NCBI RefSeq assembly: GCF_013369385.1
Contig: NZ_SZTO01000007.1
Location: forward strand, 62,001-126,000
Direction: 5' to 3'
Length of the DNA: 64,000 nucleotides
DNA from: Vibrio sp. 05-20-BW147
Lineage (GTDB): Bacteria; Pseudomonadota; Gammaproteobacteria; Enterobacterales; Vibrionaceae
Part shown: positions 43,294 through 51,922 of the stretch, piece after piece
How positions within the stretch are numbered: the first letter of the stretch is position 1
How the letters are laid out: each line of letters opens with the position of its first letter
The notes under the pieces: generated by a model
Seen by the model: the letters and a program-made list of their open reading frames with translations, nothing else
Told to the model about the DNA's origin: nothing
Database searches by the model: none
Position numbers and translations under genes: made by a program

Positions 43294-44097
43294 CTACCCA
43301 AATTGGAGTCGAGCCAAAACATCGCTCAACGTAACTTTGTTGTTATCGAGCATGGACTTAACCATGTTGAGTTGTTTCTCTTGCAACGCTCGATGCGAGA
43401 AAATATGCACACGCTGATAGTGTTCGGCGACATCGGCAAAATCGAGCCCAGAAAGATCTTCCACTCCATCAATCAAAGTGACATACCAACCTTGCTCGCT
43501 TAACGTCACCGCCTCCATCCATCCTGCAATAAAATCTCCGCCTTCATAGGAAAGCAGTAAGCACTTGCCTTTCTTGGCCGCTTTCCGCTCCGCTTCGACA
43601 ATAAAGGTGAGACGAGTATGCAGCATCGATCGAAGTAAACCTTTTTGTAGGCTACGAGTGGTACTTTTAACCCGCTCCAATGCCGTCATGACCGGATATA
43701 AGAACTGATCACAAACCACCGTAAATGGATACTCTTTCAGCACCGTATTTAACACCGACTCAGCCTTACCTGAGTTCAGTACAGACAGAGCCGACAACAT
43801 TCGTTCAACTTCATCTAACTCACGACTCTCCACCGCTAACGCGCCTTCGGCGTCGGGATTTGCCAGCAGATCTTTCACCTTGCCGATGGCAATGCCTTTG
43901 GCGAGCCAACCCTGAATCTCGCGAATCATCTCAATATTGTCTTCGCTGTAGAGTCGATGCCCTTTCTCAGTACGCTCTGGCTGGACCAAATTGTAACGTC
44001 TTTGCCAAGCTCGGAGCGTCACGGGTTTTACCCCAGTTAGCTCTGACACTTCGCGAATGGCATACAGTTTTTTGTCCATTGGTTGTTTACAATCCAT
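43294..44097 (-). CDS. MerR-family regulator with degenerate B12-binding-like domain
   Basis: A 267-residue regulator. N-terminal MerR helix-turn-helix: YAIREVSELTGVKPVTLRAWQRRYNLVQPERTEKGHRLY (residues 11 to about 50). The rest resembles the helical and Rossmann-like B12-binding parts of CarH/LitR photoreceptors. The cobalamin motif (Asp-x-His-x-x-Gly) should occur near LLSYEGGDFIAGWM, but no histidine is there, so cobalamin binding through histidine is unlikely. Stop/start spacing to phrB is short. It overlaps the previous gene by 11 bases. It probably controls this operon, whose promoter contains TTGTACAA repeats. Confidence 0.8.
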   Translation of the reverse strand: MDCKQPMDKKLYAIREVSELTGVKPVTLRAWQRRYNLVQPERTEKGHRLYSEDNIEMIREIQGWLAKGIAIGKVKDLLANPDAEGALAVESRELDEVERMLSALSVLNSGKAESVLNTVLKEYPFTVVCDQFLYPVMTALERVKSTTRSLQKGLLRSMLHTRLTFIVEAERKAAKKGKCLLLSYEGGDFIAGWMEAVTLSEQGWYVTLIDGVEDLSGLDFADVAEHYQRVHIFSHRALQEKQLNMVKSMLDNNKVTLSDVLARLQFG

Positions 44098-45040
44098 AAC
44101 GCAGTTTCAACTCCTGGGGATAAGGTTTGAGGTATTTTTGGCTTTCCAAATAGCCATCAGGATGGGTATTGAGATAGTGGCGAATCAGAGTTAATGGTGC
44201 CAACAGCGGCAAGATACCTGTGCGGTAATCTTGTATCACTTGCACCAACTCGCTTTTCTGCTCTTTGTTCAGTGCCGTTTTAAAATAGCCTTGAACATGC
44301 ATCAACACATTGGTGTTGTTTTTGCGGCTTGCCCTATGGGTTAGCGCGGCCATCAACCCTTGACGGTATTCAACAACAAACTCGTTGATATCATAATCAG
44401 CGATTTTGGCGACCAAACGGCCCAAGGATTTGTAAGACTCTGGATGATGCGCCATGAGAGTCAACTTATACCTAGAGTGGAAATCTACCACGCTCTTTCG
44501 TGATAAGTGACGCATGACACTGCTGTTGAAATCATGTAGACAGTAGACTCGAGTAATAAAATTCTCTTTTAATACTGGATCATTCAGGCGACCGTCTTCC
44601 TCAACCGGAAGCCAAGGCATCTTGCGCATCAGCACTTGCGTATACAGACCAACACCTTCTTTCTCCGCTCCATGGGCTTTGTATATCTTCACCTTCTCCA
44701 TGCCACAGGTCGGTGATTTCGCACAAACAATGTAGCCACACAACTCTTGGGCTTGCAGTGCGTCGACTTGCTGTTCTGAATAGGCAAGCATTTCTTGGGT
44801 GTATTCTTTGTCAGGGTTCTTTGTTTCTACCATTGAGATTCGTTCTTCATTCGAAATTAGACGAATCGTGGGGCGAGGCACAGGCATCCCCATACCGACT
44901 TCTGGACAGACAGATACAAACTCAAAGTGAGGCATCAGTTCGTTGACCACAAACCGACTCTGCTTATGGCCGCCGTCAAAACGAACTTGGCTACCGAGCA
45001 CACATGCACTGATTCCAACTTTAATTCCTGAAGAGTTCAT
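44087..45040 (-). CDS. DUF523/DUF1722 fusion protein (YbgA-like)
   Basis: A 317-residue protein of two domains. DUF523 (residues 1 to about 150) holds the metal-site-like cysteines in GISACVLGSQVRFDGGHK, CPEVGMGMPVPR and CAKSPTCG. DUF1722 (about 190 to 315) is the YbgA helical domain, seen in LMAHHPESYKSLGRL and YKTALN-like helices. E. coli YbgA sits beside phr in the same way; the function is not known. Translation probably starts at ATG 45040 (AAGGTG upstream); the open frame begins 41 codons earlier, across the operator. First gene of the four-gene operon. Confidence 0.85.
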   Translation of the reverse strand: MNSSGIKVGISACVLGSQVRFDGGHKQSRFVVNELMPHFEFVSVCPEVGMGMPVPRPTIRLISNEERISMVETKNPDKEYTQEMLAYSEQQVDALQAQELCGYIVCAKSPTCGMEKVKIYKAHGAEKEGVGLYTQVLMRKMPWLPVEEDGRLNDPVLKENFITRVYCLHDFNSSVMRHLSRKSVVDFHSRYKLTLMAHHPESYKSLGRLVAKIADYDINEFVVEYRQGLMAALTHRASRKNNTNVLMHVQGYFKTALNKEQKSELVQVIQDYRTGILPLLAPLTLIRHYLNTHPDGYLESQKYLKPYPQELKLRYGL

Positions 45041-45050
45041 CGCAATCACC

Positions 45051-45120
45051 TTGTACAAAAATATTTGTTGTATAGGTATAGCACTCACAAATGAGTTGTA
45101 CAAATATTTTTTTCGTACAA
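45051..45120 (-). promoter_or_regulatory. Operator-rich promoter of the photolyase operon
   Basis: Two palindromic TTGTACAA elements (45051-45058 and 45096-45103) with variants TTGTATA (45068-45074) and CGTACAA (45114-45120). On the minus strand TTGTAC (45103-45098) and TATACC (45080-45075), 17 bases apart, make a plausible -35/-10 pair, so the repeats overlap the promoter. The arrangement fits a CarH/LitR-type MerR repressor; I infer that the operon's own MerR binds here. Confidence 0.6.
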
Positions 45121-45453
45121 CACATGCAAAATTTCCACAATTAGCGTTACTAAAGCATGTCATTAGTTAGCAAGTTGTAACGAGCAGGATAAAAATGCGA
45201 CATACAAAAGCTTTACAATGCACTGATGACCAAGGGTGAGAAAAGGCAAATCGATTGCCTATTGAGTTTCAACATTTTTAGTTATCAATAGGGGTTATAA
45301 ATGTATAATCAGGAGCTTTTGTGAGCCACCTCTCATGGAATGGCGAATTATCTAGCTAGTATTGCCTCAACGAACGAAAACAGTTTCAACAGAATTGGTA
45401 ATTTGACTCTGTTTTTGATGACAATTACCTCAATAGAAATATTGGAGAATACT
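45121..45453. other. Region between photolyase operon and deoD
   Basis: No gene is supported. A TATAAT at 45304-45309 with a weak -35 (near TTATCA at 45282) is a plausible deoD promoter. A 12-codon frame (GTG 45321) follows AGGAG but would start too close to that promoter to be translated from it. Confidence 0.4.
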
Positions 45454-46164
45454 ATGGCAACCCCACACATCAACGCACAACCAGGTGATTTCGCAGAAAC
45501 CGTACTGATGCCAGGCGATCCGCTACGCGCTAAGTACATCGCAGAAACTTTCTTGGAAGATGTAAAACAAGTTTGTGACGTTCGTAACATGTTCGGCTTC
45601 ACTGGCACTTACAAAGGTAAAAAAGTGTCTGTTATGGGCCACGGTATGGGTATCCCATCTGCATGTATCTATGTTCACGAGCTGATCGCTGAGTACGGCG
45701 TAAAAAATGTTATCCGCGTTGGTAGCTGTGGCGCGGTGCGCGACGACGTTAACCTGATGGACGTTGTGATCGGCATGGGTGCTTCGACGGATTCTAAAGT
45801 AAACCGTATCCGCTTTAACGATCACGATTTCGCTGCACTGGCGGATTACGGTCTACTCGAAGAAGCGGTGAAACAAGCACGTGCGCAAAACGTACCAGTA
45901 AAAGTCGGTAACGTTTTCTCAGCGGATCTTTTCTACACACCAGAAGCAGACATCTTCGAGAAGATGGAAAAACTGGGCATCTTAGGTGTGGATATGGAAG
46001 CGGCGGGCATCTACGGTGTGGCTGCGGATCTGAAAGCCAAAGCACTGACTATTCTGACTGTTTCTGACCACATCATCCGTGGCGAGAAACTAAGCTCTGA
46101 AGATCGTCAAAAGTCGTTCAACGACATGATGAAAGTTGCTCTAGAAACAGCAATCAATCTATAA
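45454..46164 (+). CDS. deoD: Purine-nucleoside phosphorylase (DeoD)
   Basis: A 236-residue hexameric-type purine-nucleoside phosphorylase. Signatures: [13 protein letters not shown] (phosphate binding, residue 20 onward), [15 protein letters not shown], and the [12 protein letters not shown] and VSDHI purine-site stretches. It splits purine (deoxy)ribonucleosides to base and sugar 1-phosphate in nucleoside salvage. It is monocistronic here, without deoABC. The ATG at 45454 has TTGGAG upstream; the open frame begins 38 codons earlier. Confidence 0.95.
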   Translation: MATPHINAQPGDFAETVLMPGDPLRAKYIAETFLEDVKQVCDVRNMFGFTGTYKGKKVSVMGHGMGIPSACIYVHELIAEYGVKNVIRVGSCGAVRDDVNLMDVVIGMGASTDSKVNRIRFNDHDFAALADYGLLEEAVKQARAQNVPVKVGNVFSADLFYTPEADIFEKMEKLGILGVDMEAAGIYGVAADLKAKALTILTVSDHIIRGEKLSSEDRQKSFNDMMKVALETAINL

Positions 46165-46171
46165 GTTTTTA

Positions 46172-46189
46172 GGCTGGGTTCGCCCAGCC
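46172..46189 (+). terminator. Hairpin after deoD
   Basis: GGCTGGG-TTCG-CCCAGCC, a tight 7-bp stem with tetraloop, seven bases after the deoD stop. There is no T run after it, so it may be a weak terminator or processing stem. Confidence 0.5.
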
Positions 46190-46215
46190 ATCCGAATAAT
46201 CCTGAGGGGGCGATC

Positions 46216-47685
46216 GTGTCTAACGGCGAACTGCCAAAAGACGCAGATGGGTTACAACTCAACTTTTGTAAAACATTGGCGTGTGACAACTTTGGTCTGA
46301 GCGATGCAAAACGGTATGTTTTGCAACATGCGAATCCTAAGCGTCCAGCGATGGTCTGTCGTGAATGTGGAGCTTTCCCCCCCTTACTTAACAACCGTGA
46401 AGTGTTGAATGAGCTGCATCGCTTACGTCAACTTCACAGTGATGGTTTGCCAGCGTGTCGCAACGATGACTGCGCAAACTTTGGCCTTTCCGTTCACACC
46501 CACAAGCATCTCTACCATGCCTTTGGCTACAGTGGTGATCGCCAACGCTATCGCTGCAAATCCTGTCAATCAACGTTTGTCGATAAGTGGTCTGGCGCCA
46601 ACAAAAAGCTTCAGTTTCAAGAAAACTTGATGGGCCTGTTGTTCACCGGTTATTCGGTACGCGAGATTTGCCGTAAACTGGCCATCAACCCAAAAACGTT
46701 TTATGACCATGTTGAACACATTGCCAGCCGTTGCCGCCGTAAATTGGCAACGATTGATGCGCGATGGGTCAATCATGCGCTCAATTACGAACTCGCATCT
46801 CATTACCAACGCTTGCAACCCAATAGCGACAATGGTGTGTATTGGATGGCTACAGGTGATGCGCATTCTGGCTATATTCTTTGCCAACATGTGAACTACT
46901 CTGCCAAAGAAGAGCCATTAGGTACGGTTGATCACAACCCCTATGAAGCGGTTTCACGCTTTGTTTCGCCGCAGTATACCGCTGAGGCAAAAGAGCCTGA
47001 AAACACACCGTCTGATTATCTGCGTGAACGTATTGACCAGAAATACCAAACCATTTTGGCCCGCGGCAACGTTGAAGATCCTATGGGAAATATGGCGACC
47101 TTCAACTACCCGACGAAAGGAGCCGTAGTTCGTCCGCCTTACACCTCTTATGCGCATTATTTGCATGTGCTGGACATGTGTAATGAAGCCGGACGCGTCT
47201 CACTTTACATGCCACAAGATCCTCTATTGCGCTCTGCGGCACTGAGTGTTTGCCTCCCTCGAATTCAAAGTCAAAATGTTGACCTACTTTATGTTGAAGA
47301 AGACAAAGGCTGGGACCGTGATCAGCCATACGAAAAGTTTGACATTGTCTACATGAGTTGGTGGCGAGATCGCTGGGCTATCGCCAATCAAGGCAGAAAA
47401 TTGAAAGGTATCTGCTATTTAGCTGGCAATAAAAACTTACCAGAACAGTGGTTTAATAGTGCAACCACACGAAATATCTCTTTCTATCAGTCACGTTTTC
47501 ATTTGCTTTTTGAAGGTTTCGTTAATGAGCCAAGGAGAAAGTTAAGGCCCGGAGGCGTCTTGCCATTACTGGACATTTTCCGAGCTTGGCATAATTTGTG
47601 CTACCAAGATAAACATGGACAAACGCCAGCGCAGCGTCTAGGTGTTACTAAAAGCCCATTGACGATTAAACAGCTTTTGTCCTAA
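46216..47685 (+). CDS. IS1-like zinc-ribbon/transposase-derived protein
   Basis: A 489-residue protein. The N-terminus has two zinc-ribbon-like pairs in tandem: C...C (KTLACDNFGLS) with CRECG, then CRNDDCANFGLS with RYRCKSCQSTF, resembling IS1 InsA finger repeats. An HTH-like segment follows (YSVREICRKLAINPKTFYDHV). The C-terminal part looks like an RNase H-type DDE integrase core ending TPAQRLGVTKSPLTI. No flanking inverted repeats or target duplication could be seen, and its GTG start has a strong GAGGGGG site; it sits steadily behind deoD. I infer a domesticated transposase or DNA-binding protein. Activity as a transposase is doubtful. Confidence 0.55.
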   Translation: MSNGELPKDADGLQLNFCKTLACDNFGLSDAKRYVLQHANPKRPAMVCRECGAFPPLLNNREVLNELHRLRQLHSDGLPACRNDDCANFGLSVHTHKHLYHAFGYSGDRQRYRCKSCQSTFVDKWSGANKKLQFQENLMGLLFTGYSVREICRKLAINPKTFYDHVEHIASRCRRKLATIDARWVNHALNYELASHYQRLQPNSDNGVYWMATGDAHSGYILCQHVNYSAKEEPLGTVDHNPYEAVSRFVSPQYTAEAKEPENTPSDYLRERIDQKYQTILARGNVEDPMGNMATFNYPTKGAVVRPPYTSYAHYLHVLDMCNEAGRVSLYMPQDPLLRSAALSVCLPRIQSQNVDLLYVEEDKGWDRDQPYEKFDIVYMSWWRDRWAIANQGRKLKGICYLAGNKNLPEQWFNSATTRNISFYQSRFHLLFEGFVNEPRRKLRPGGVLPLLDIFRAWHNLCYQDKHGQTPAQRLGVTKSPLTIKQLLS

Positions 47686-47846
47686 ATGCAGTCTCACTAA
47701 TCAGGGCTGAGAATGTGAAACGACACCCAATATTGATATTCACTTACCATCCCATCATCGAATTTTAATCAACGGATGATGCGAAAATGCGAAACGTCAA
47801 TATAATGAGTGTGTTGTACGCCAAGTGAATCGCACGGATGTAAATT

Positions 47847-49319
47847 TTGGATAAGAGCCACCTTCAGTTAGATGCTGAACTTAGACAAATCAAAGCTCTC
47901 ATTAATAATGAGCCAGCCAAGGTACTTAAAATTGCCGAGCAATGCTACTTGCGTGCAGAGCAGATTGTCTATCCTGAAGGCGAAATTGAGGCCCTACTAA
48001 TCCAGTCCCACTGTTGCTGGTGTTTAATGGATTACCGGCGCGGTCTGAAACTCATCAAAGACGCGCACAACAAACAAAACCGTCTCGATAACGATGATCG
48101 ACTCCCGCAGATTCTTCATATCTATGCACTCCAATATTGGGGGCAAGCGAAATACTATTCCGCTCAGCAATTTTGGATCAATGCGCTCGAACAGTCCGCT
48201 TTAATTGATGAAACTGAAATTCAGATTGAGGCACTCATTGGGCTTGGCAATGTTTGGCGCATCACCAATGATTATAAGTTAGCCGCTTCAACCCACGAAC
48301 TTGCTGTAAAAGTCGCAAACAGCGCCCGTATTAACTGGGCTGAAGGCAAAGCGCGGATTTTGCTCGCTTGGGATTACTACCTACTGAACAATTATGTCGA
48401 AATGCTGACGGTCTTGGACGGTGCGACCGAAGTGTTAAGAGACCATCACGACAACACATGGCAAGCGGAAATTTGGGATTTCCGTGGCTTGGCGCTATTG
48501 GGATTAGAGCGTCTTGATGCGGCAGATGAGGCGACCAAGAAAGCGCACGACCTCGCAGTTGAACACAATTTGACTTGGATGAAAGCGCACTCTTTTATTA
48601 GCCGAGCGCGTCTTGAACTGCTGAGAAAAAACACCTTCAACGCCTCTGTACTATTGGACCAAGCAGAGTTGTCTGCACAACAGTTCGATAATGGCGAACT
48701 TCTTAGCCAAATCTGCTTTCAACAGTCAAAAGTGGCTGAAGAACAAGGGCAGTATGAGGCAGCCTACATCGCGTTTAAAAAGTATCGTCAATACTCTTTG
48801 CAAATGCTCAAAGAGCAAACCAATCGCGTGGGTCTAGACAAAGCACGCAGTTCCAAACGGCAACTGGAACAACGAGCGCGTAAGCTCATCAATCGCATTC
48901 GAGCTCAACATGAATACGATCCTGAAAGACAGTTTTCAAACGTAGTTTCAGAGACTTACTGGTGGGAGCAGTTGGTTCTATTCAAAACGGAACTTAAAGA
49001 CGCTAATCATTCGATTATTATGATTCAGCACTCAGATGCGGCTTACCTTGAAGTCTGCACCGAGTTGGCTCATAGCCTTTCAACGCCGAAAGATCTCATT
49101 TCTCGATTGAGCAAAGACCGAGTCGCTATGTTAATCAGCGAGAAAGGTGAATCTGCGGAAGCACTATTCAAAACTGTCTCAACCATGCTATCCCTCTATC
49201 CATGGCAGCGTAGAGGATTAAATGGATCGCTGCCTAAGCTTACGCTCCAAGATATTCTCACCTTCCCTTTCACACTGGAACAATTAGAAGACTCAAAAAA
49301 TAGTAAGGGTAAAAAATGA
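47847..49319 (+). CDS. TPR protein with degenerate GGDEF-like C-terminus
   Basis: A 490-residue protein. The first about 330 residues are helical TPR-type repeats (IEALIGLGNVWRITNDYKLA is one unit). The last about 110 residues align with the GGDEF domain of the next gene: IIMIQHSDAAYLEV against VMVIDIDHF, and RLSKDRVAML against RFGGEEFLVIL. The signature GGEEF is replaced, so it cannot be a cyclase. No membrane segment. It overlaps the next gene by four bases (ATGA), so they are made together. The TTG start at 47847 has GGATG nearby; an alternative later start cannot be excluded. Confidence 0.75.
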   Translation: MDKSHLQLDAELRQIKALINNEPAKVLKIAEQCYLRAEQIVYPEGEIEALLIQSHCCWCLMDYRRGLKLIKDAHNKQNRLDNDDRLPQILHIYALQYWGQAKYYSAQQFWINALEQSALIDETEIQIEALIGLGNVWRITNDYKLAASTHELAVKVANSARINWAEGKARILLAWDYYLLNNYVEMLTVLDGATEVLRDHHDNTWQAEIWDFRGLALLGLERLDAADEATKKAHDLAVEHNLTWMKAHSFISRARLELLRKNTFNASVLLDQAELSAQQFDNGELLSQICFQQSKVAEEQGQYEAAYIAFKKYRQYSLQMLKEQTNRVGLDKARSSKRQLEQRARKLINRIRAQHEYDPERQFSNVVSETYWWEQLVLFKTELKDANHSIIMIQHSDAAYLEVCTELAHSLSTPKDLISRLSKDRVAMLISEKGESAEALFKTVSTMLSLYPWQRRGLNGSLPKLTLQDILTFPFTLEQLEDSKNSKGKK

Positions 49320-50905
49320 GCATGGAGAAGCTGATAAACAAAGTAACGGATGCGGGTTTTGATCCAGTTTCAGTGTCTGGTGAAGAAGCCATCATCTTGT
49401 GGAACCACGTTCGACAGCATATCGCTTCAACCAATAGCGAGAAAGCGTATTGTTATATCATCAGTGCAGAATACCGATATAAACTCAAGCAGTTACAGCT
49501 CAGCATTGACGAATTGAAGCAAGCACTTTCACTCCTCAGTTTGCCAAACGATGCCGAAGATATTTTGACGGTGAAAGCCAACCTTAGTGAACGGCTCATG
49601 GATAGTGCCGATTATGCTGGTGCACTACACGAATATGTCACGGCGTCCAATCTCGCTGTTGAACATGGCTTTCTAGACGAGTACGTCACCGCAGTTCTAG
49701 GGATGGGCAACTTATGTGATGCCTATGGTGATCATCAGCGGGCGCTTCGTTACTACCAGAAAATTGATAGTATCGATCACGCCATTGGCAGCCGTTCTCT
49801 GCGTTTACGTTACAAGCTCTACATGTTGTCCTGTTACATTAATTTGGGCAGGATAAACTCGGCAAAAGATCTCATGAGAGAGTGTGAAGAGCTCAGTATC
49901 TTAGTGAGTGACAAAATCCTTTCAGGTCAAATATTGCTCTACCAAGCGAAAATTTCCCGCTTAGAGCAAGACTATACTGCGGCGCTGATGTCACTTTCAA
50001 AAGTACAGTATATCTATGGCAATCTAAATTCGACTTGGTTGTCAGTGATGAATCGGATTGAAATGACTTACTCGCTCTGCGCCATCGGCAAAAAAGAACT
50101 CGCTGATCTGCTGCTAAATAGCGCGTCTAAAAATATAGAGATGAAAACGTCACCCATCATTGCTAAACAGTTTTACCAAGCGATGAGTGAAGTACTCGCC
50201 GCTCAAGGGCACTTTAAAGAAGCGTTGACGTTTGAAAGGAAAGGATTTCGGATTGAAAGTGATCTGATGAGGCATATCCCCATCGGTGAACTTGGCCCTT
50301 CTCAGCTGAGAAGAATTTCACGCTTTGAACTGCAACTAAAACTGATTCTCTCAGAGATCGAGAACAGAGAACTGAAAGAGACGACACAGCAACATAAAAA
50401 TGCGGTTGCGCAGTTGCAGCAAGATGTCTTTACCGACCCGCTGACTGCCCTTCACAATCGCCGTTGGCTCGACGTTAAACTCAAAGATCTTCTACTCCAC
50501 GACACTCCTTTTGCATTAATGGTGATTGATATTGACCATTTCAAATCGATCAATGATGAGTTAAGCCATCTGGTCGGTGACAAAGCCATCGTCAACGTGT
50601 CTTCTGAATTAGCCGCGTATTTTCGCTTTAGGGGCGCCTCATGCGTGCGTTTCGGCGGTGAAGAGTTCTTGGTGATATTAGAGAATACCGACTTGGCCAA
50701 AGCCGAGTTGCATGCGGAGAATTATCGTGAACGGATTTATCAGTTTGGCTGGAAAGAGATCCTCGGTGAGCGCGGATTAACCGTTTCTATTGGTATTACC
50801 CTTCATCGAGATGGAGAAAACACGCAACGCACTTTCTATCGTGCAGATAAAGCATTGTACAAAGCGAAAGCAAATGGACGTAATCAGGTTTGTGTAGAAG
50901 ACTAG
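49316..50905 (+). CDS. TPR-GGDEF diguanylate cyclase
   Basis: A 529-residue cytoplasmic protein. Helical TPR repeats cover about residues 20 to 320, a linker follows, and a GGDEF domain covers about residues 370 to 525 (DPLTALHNRRWLD, MVIDIDHFKSINDELSHLVGDKAI, VRFGGEEFLVIL). The GGEEF active site and metal aspartates are intact, so it should make c-di-GMP. No RxxD inhibitory site precedes GGEEF, so feedback by product binding there is not expected. It is the active partner of the degenerate upstream paralogue. AAGGGT is just before the ATG. Confidence 0.9.
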   Translation: MSMEKLINKVTDAGFDPVSVSGEEAIILWNHVRQHIASTNSEKAYCYIISAEYRYKLKQLQLSIDELKQALSLLSLPNDAEDILTVKANLSERLMDSADYAGALHEYVTASNLAVEHGFLDEYVTAVLGMGNLCDAYGDHQRALRYYQKIDSIDHAIGSRSLRLRYKLYMLSCYINLGRINSAKDLMRECEELSILVSDKILSGQILLYQAKISRLEQDYTAALMSLSKVQYIYGNLNSTWLSVMNRIEMTYSLCAIGKKELADLLLNSASKNIEMKTSPIIAKQFYQAMSEVLAAQGHFKEALTFERKGFRIESDLMRHIPIGELGPSQLRRISRFELQLKLILSEIENRELKETTQQHKNAVAQLQQDVFTDPLTALHNRRWLDVKLKDLLLHDTPFALMVIDIDHFKSINDELSHLVGDKAIVNVSSELAAYFRFRGASCVRFGGEEFLVILENTDLAKAELHAENYRERIYQFGWKEILGERGLTVSIGITLHRDGENTQRTFYRADKALYKAKANGRNQVCVED

Positions 50906-50910
50906 TTATT

Positions 50911-50935
50911 CTGGTTGAAGAATGCCTTCAACCAG
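50911..50935 (+). terminator. Hairpin after TPR-GGDEF operon
   Basis: Perfect 10-bp stem, six bases after the stop codon; T-rich only further on (CTCTTTTA), so strength uncertain. Confidence 0.5.
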
Positions 50936-50968
50936 CGTAAACCTCTTTTACTCGCCGGCACTCTTATC

Positions 50969-51067
50969 CTACCACGCCCTGCTTACCCTTATGACTACAT
51001 TATTCCAGCGACTAATGGCGCCATAAACAGATTGAATCAACAAGCAGTAAGTCAGGTCTATAGCCAT
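50969..51067 (-). CDS. Possible 32-residue peptide
   Basis: A 32-codon leftward frame whose ATG at 51067 follows a very strong ribosome site (GGGGAGG, seven bases away). The peptide, beginning MAIDLTYCLLIQSVYG, is partly hydrophobic and ends in a basic stretch. There is no recognisable family, and the frame lies between unrelated genes. The start signal is the main support; it could be chance. Confidence 0.3.
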   Translation of the reverse strand: MAIDLTYCLLIQSVYGAISRWNNVVIRVSRAW

Positions 51068-51478
51068 ACTTTTTCCTCCCCATTTGAAGGCTGTCATTGG
51101 CACCCAACAGTCCGAGAGCACAACACAATCGCGACAAACCTTGCGCAGTTTATTCGTGATCACTCGCTTCTCTAAACCCAAGCGGTGTCAGTAAATAACT
51201 TCTACAGAGAACAGCGAGACAAACTTGCTTAAAGTGCATTCTCACGCGCGGTGAGAAATAACAAAAACGCGCTAACATTATGGCGGTTTTGTTGTATTTG
51301 TGTTGTCAGCTGGTCAATTCCTTGAGTTTTGACTCGATTGTATTTGGTTTCATCGACGAACCAGAGTATAAAGGGCTCGACTTTGCTTCAGAGCACTGTT
51401 ATTTCAGTCTGCAATCGGTTCTGAGTGACAAGCAAACAGGCAAAGCTCCTTTCAGTCATACAACATAGAGAGAAGATC

Positions 51479-51817
51479 ATGAAACTAGATAAAGTGGAAA
51501 ACAAAAATCGCCGCCTACGCAAAAAACTCTTTTTAGGTGAGTTCTCTATTCTCGGTTTCGAGATCAGCTGTGAAACCGATATTCATGATTTTGAACGTTA
51601 CGATGTGTTCGTTGATGATTTTATTGATTTTATTGACGCACAAGGGCTTTGTTTTGGCGGTGGCGGTCTTGAACACTTTGAAGGCTTTATCTGCGCTAAA
51701 GAACGTTACCAAAGTGCAACCGAAGAGCAACGTGTTGCCGTGCTCGAGTGGCTAAAAGCGCGTGCTGAAGTTAAAAACGCATTGGCAAGCGATCTTGCCG
51801 ACGCAAACTACTTGTAA
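51479..51817 (+). CDS. yggL: YggL-type 50S ribosome-associated protein (DUF469)
   Basis: A 112-residue acidic protein of the YggL family. NRRLRKKLFLGEF near residue 9, DDFIDFIDAQGLCFGGGG in the middle, and EEQRVAVLEWLKARAEV near the end match E. coli YggL in order and length. YggL is reported to associate with the large ribosomal subunit. The start ATG at 51479 has AGAGAGAAG before it; the frame opens 18 codons earlier. It is followed by a terminator. Confidence 0.85.
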   Translation: MKLDKVENKNRRLRKKLFLGEFSILGFEISCETDIHDFERYDVFVDDFIDFIDAQGLCFGGGGLEHFEGFICAKERYQSATEEQRVAVLEWLKARAEVKNALASDLADANYL

Positions 51818-51872
51818 ATATCGTCATCCAGAAGCCTAAGGCTTTTGAACCGACCGCACTAAGCGTATTGTT

Positions 51873-51907
51873 AAAGCCAAACACCTCATCGAGCTGTTTG
51901 GCTTTTT
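51873..51907 (+). terminator. Terminator of yggL
   Basis: AAAGCCAAACA pairs perfectly with TGTTTGGCTTT (11 bp, 11-base loop), then TT. It also lies just beyond the second RND operon's end. Confidence 0.8.
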
Positions 51908-51922
51908 CACAACTGCCTTACT

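Larger units (their letters stand above)
50906..51478. other. Gap between TPR-GGDEF and yggL
   Basis: It holds a 10-bp hairpin CTGGTTGAAG / CTTCAACCAG (50911-50935), the likely end of the GGDEF transcript, a possible 32-codon leftward gene at 50969-51067 (separate entry), and a TTCTCAC-GCGCG-GTGAGAA repeat at 51239-51257. No larger gene is supported; the 86-codon frame from 50915 has no start signal. Confidence 0.4.

Noticed and set aside
45321..45359. 12-codon frame (possible leader peptide) before deoD
   Set aside because: Its ribosome site lies upstream of where transcription from the only visible promoter would begin.
46166..46215. Terminal inverted repeat of an insertion element at the IS1-like gene
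   Set aside because: The GC-rich hairpin is self-complementary after deoD and has no matching copy after the gene at 47685.
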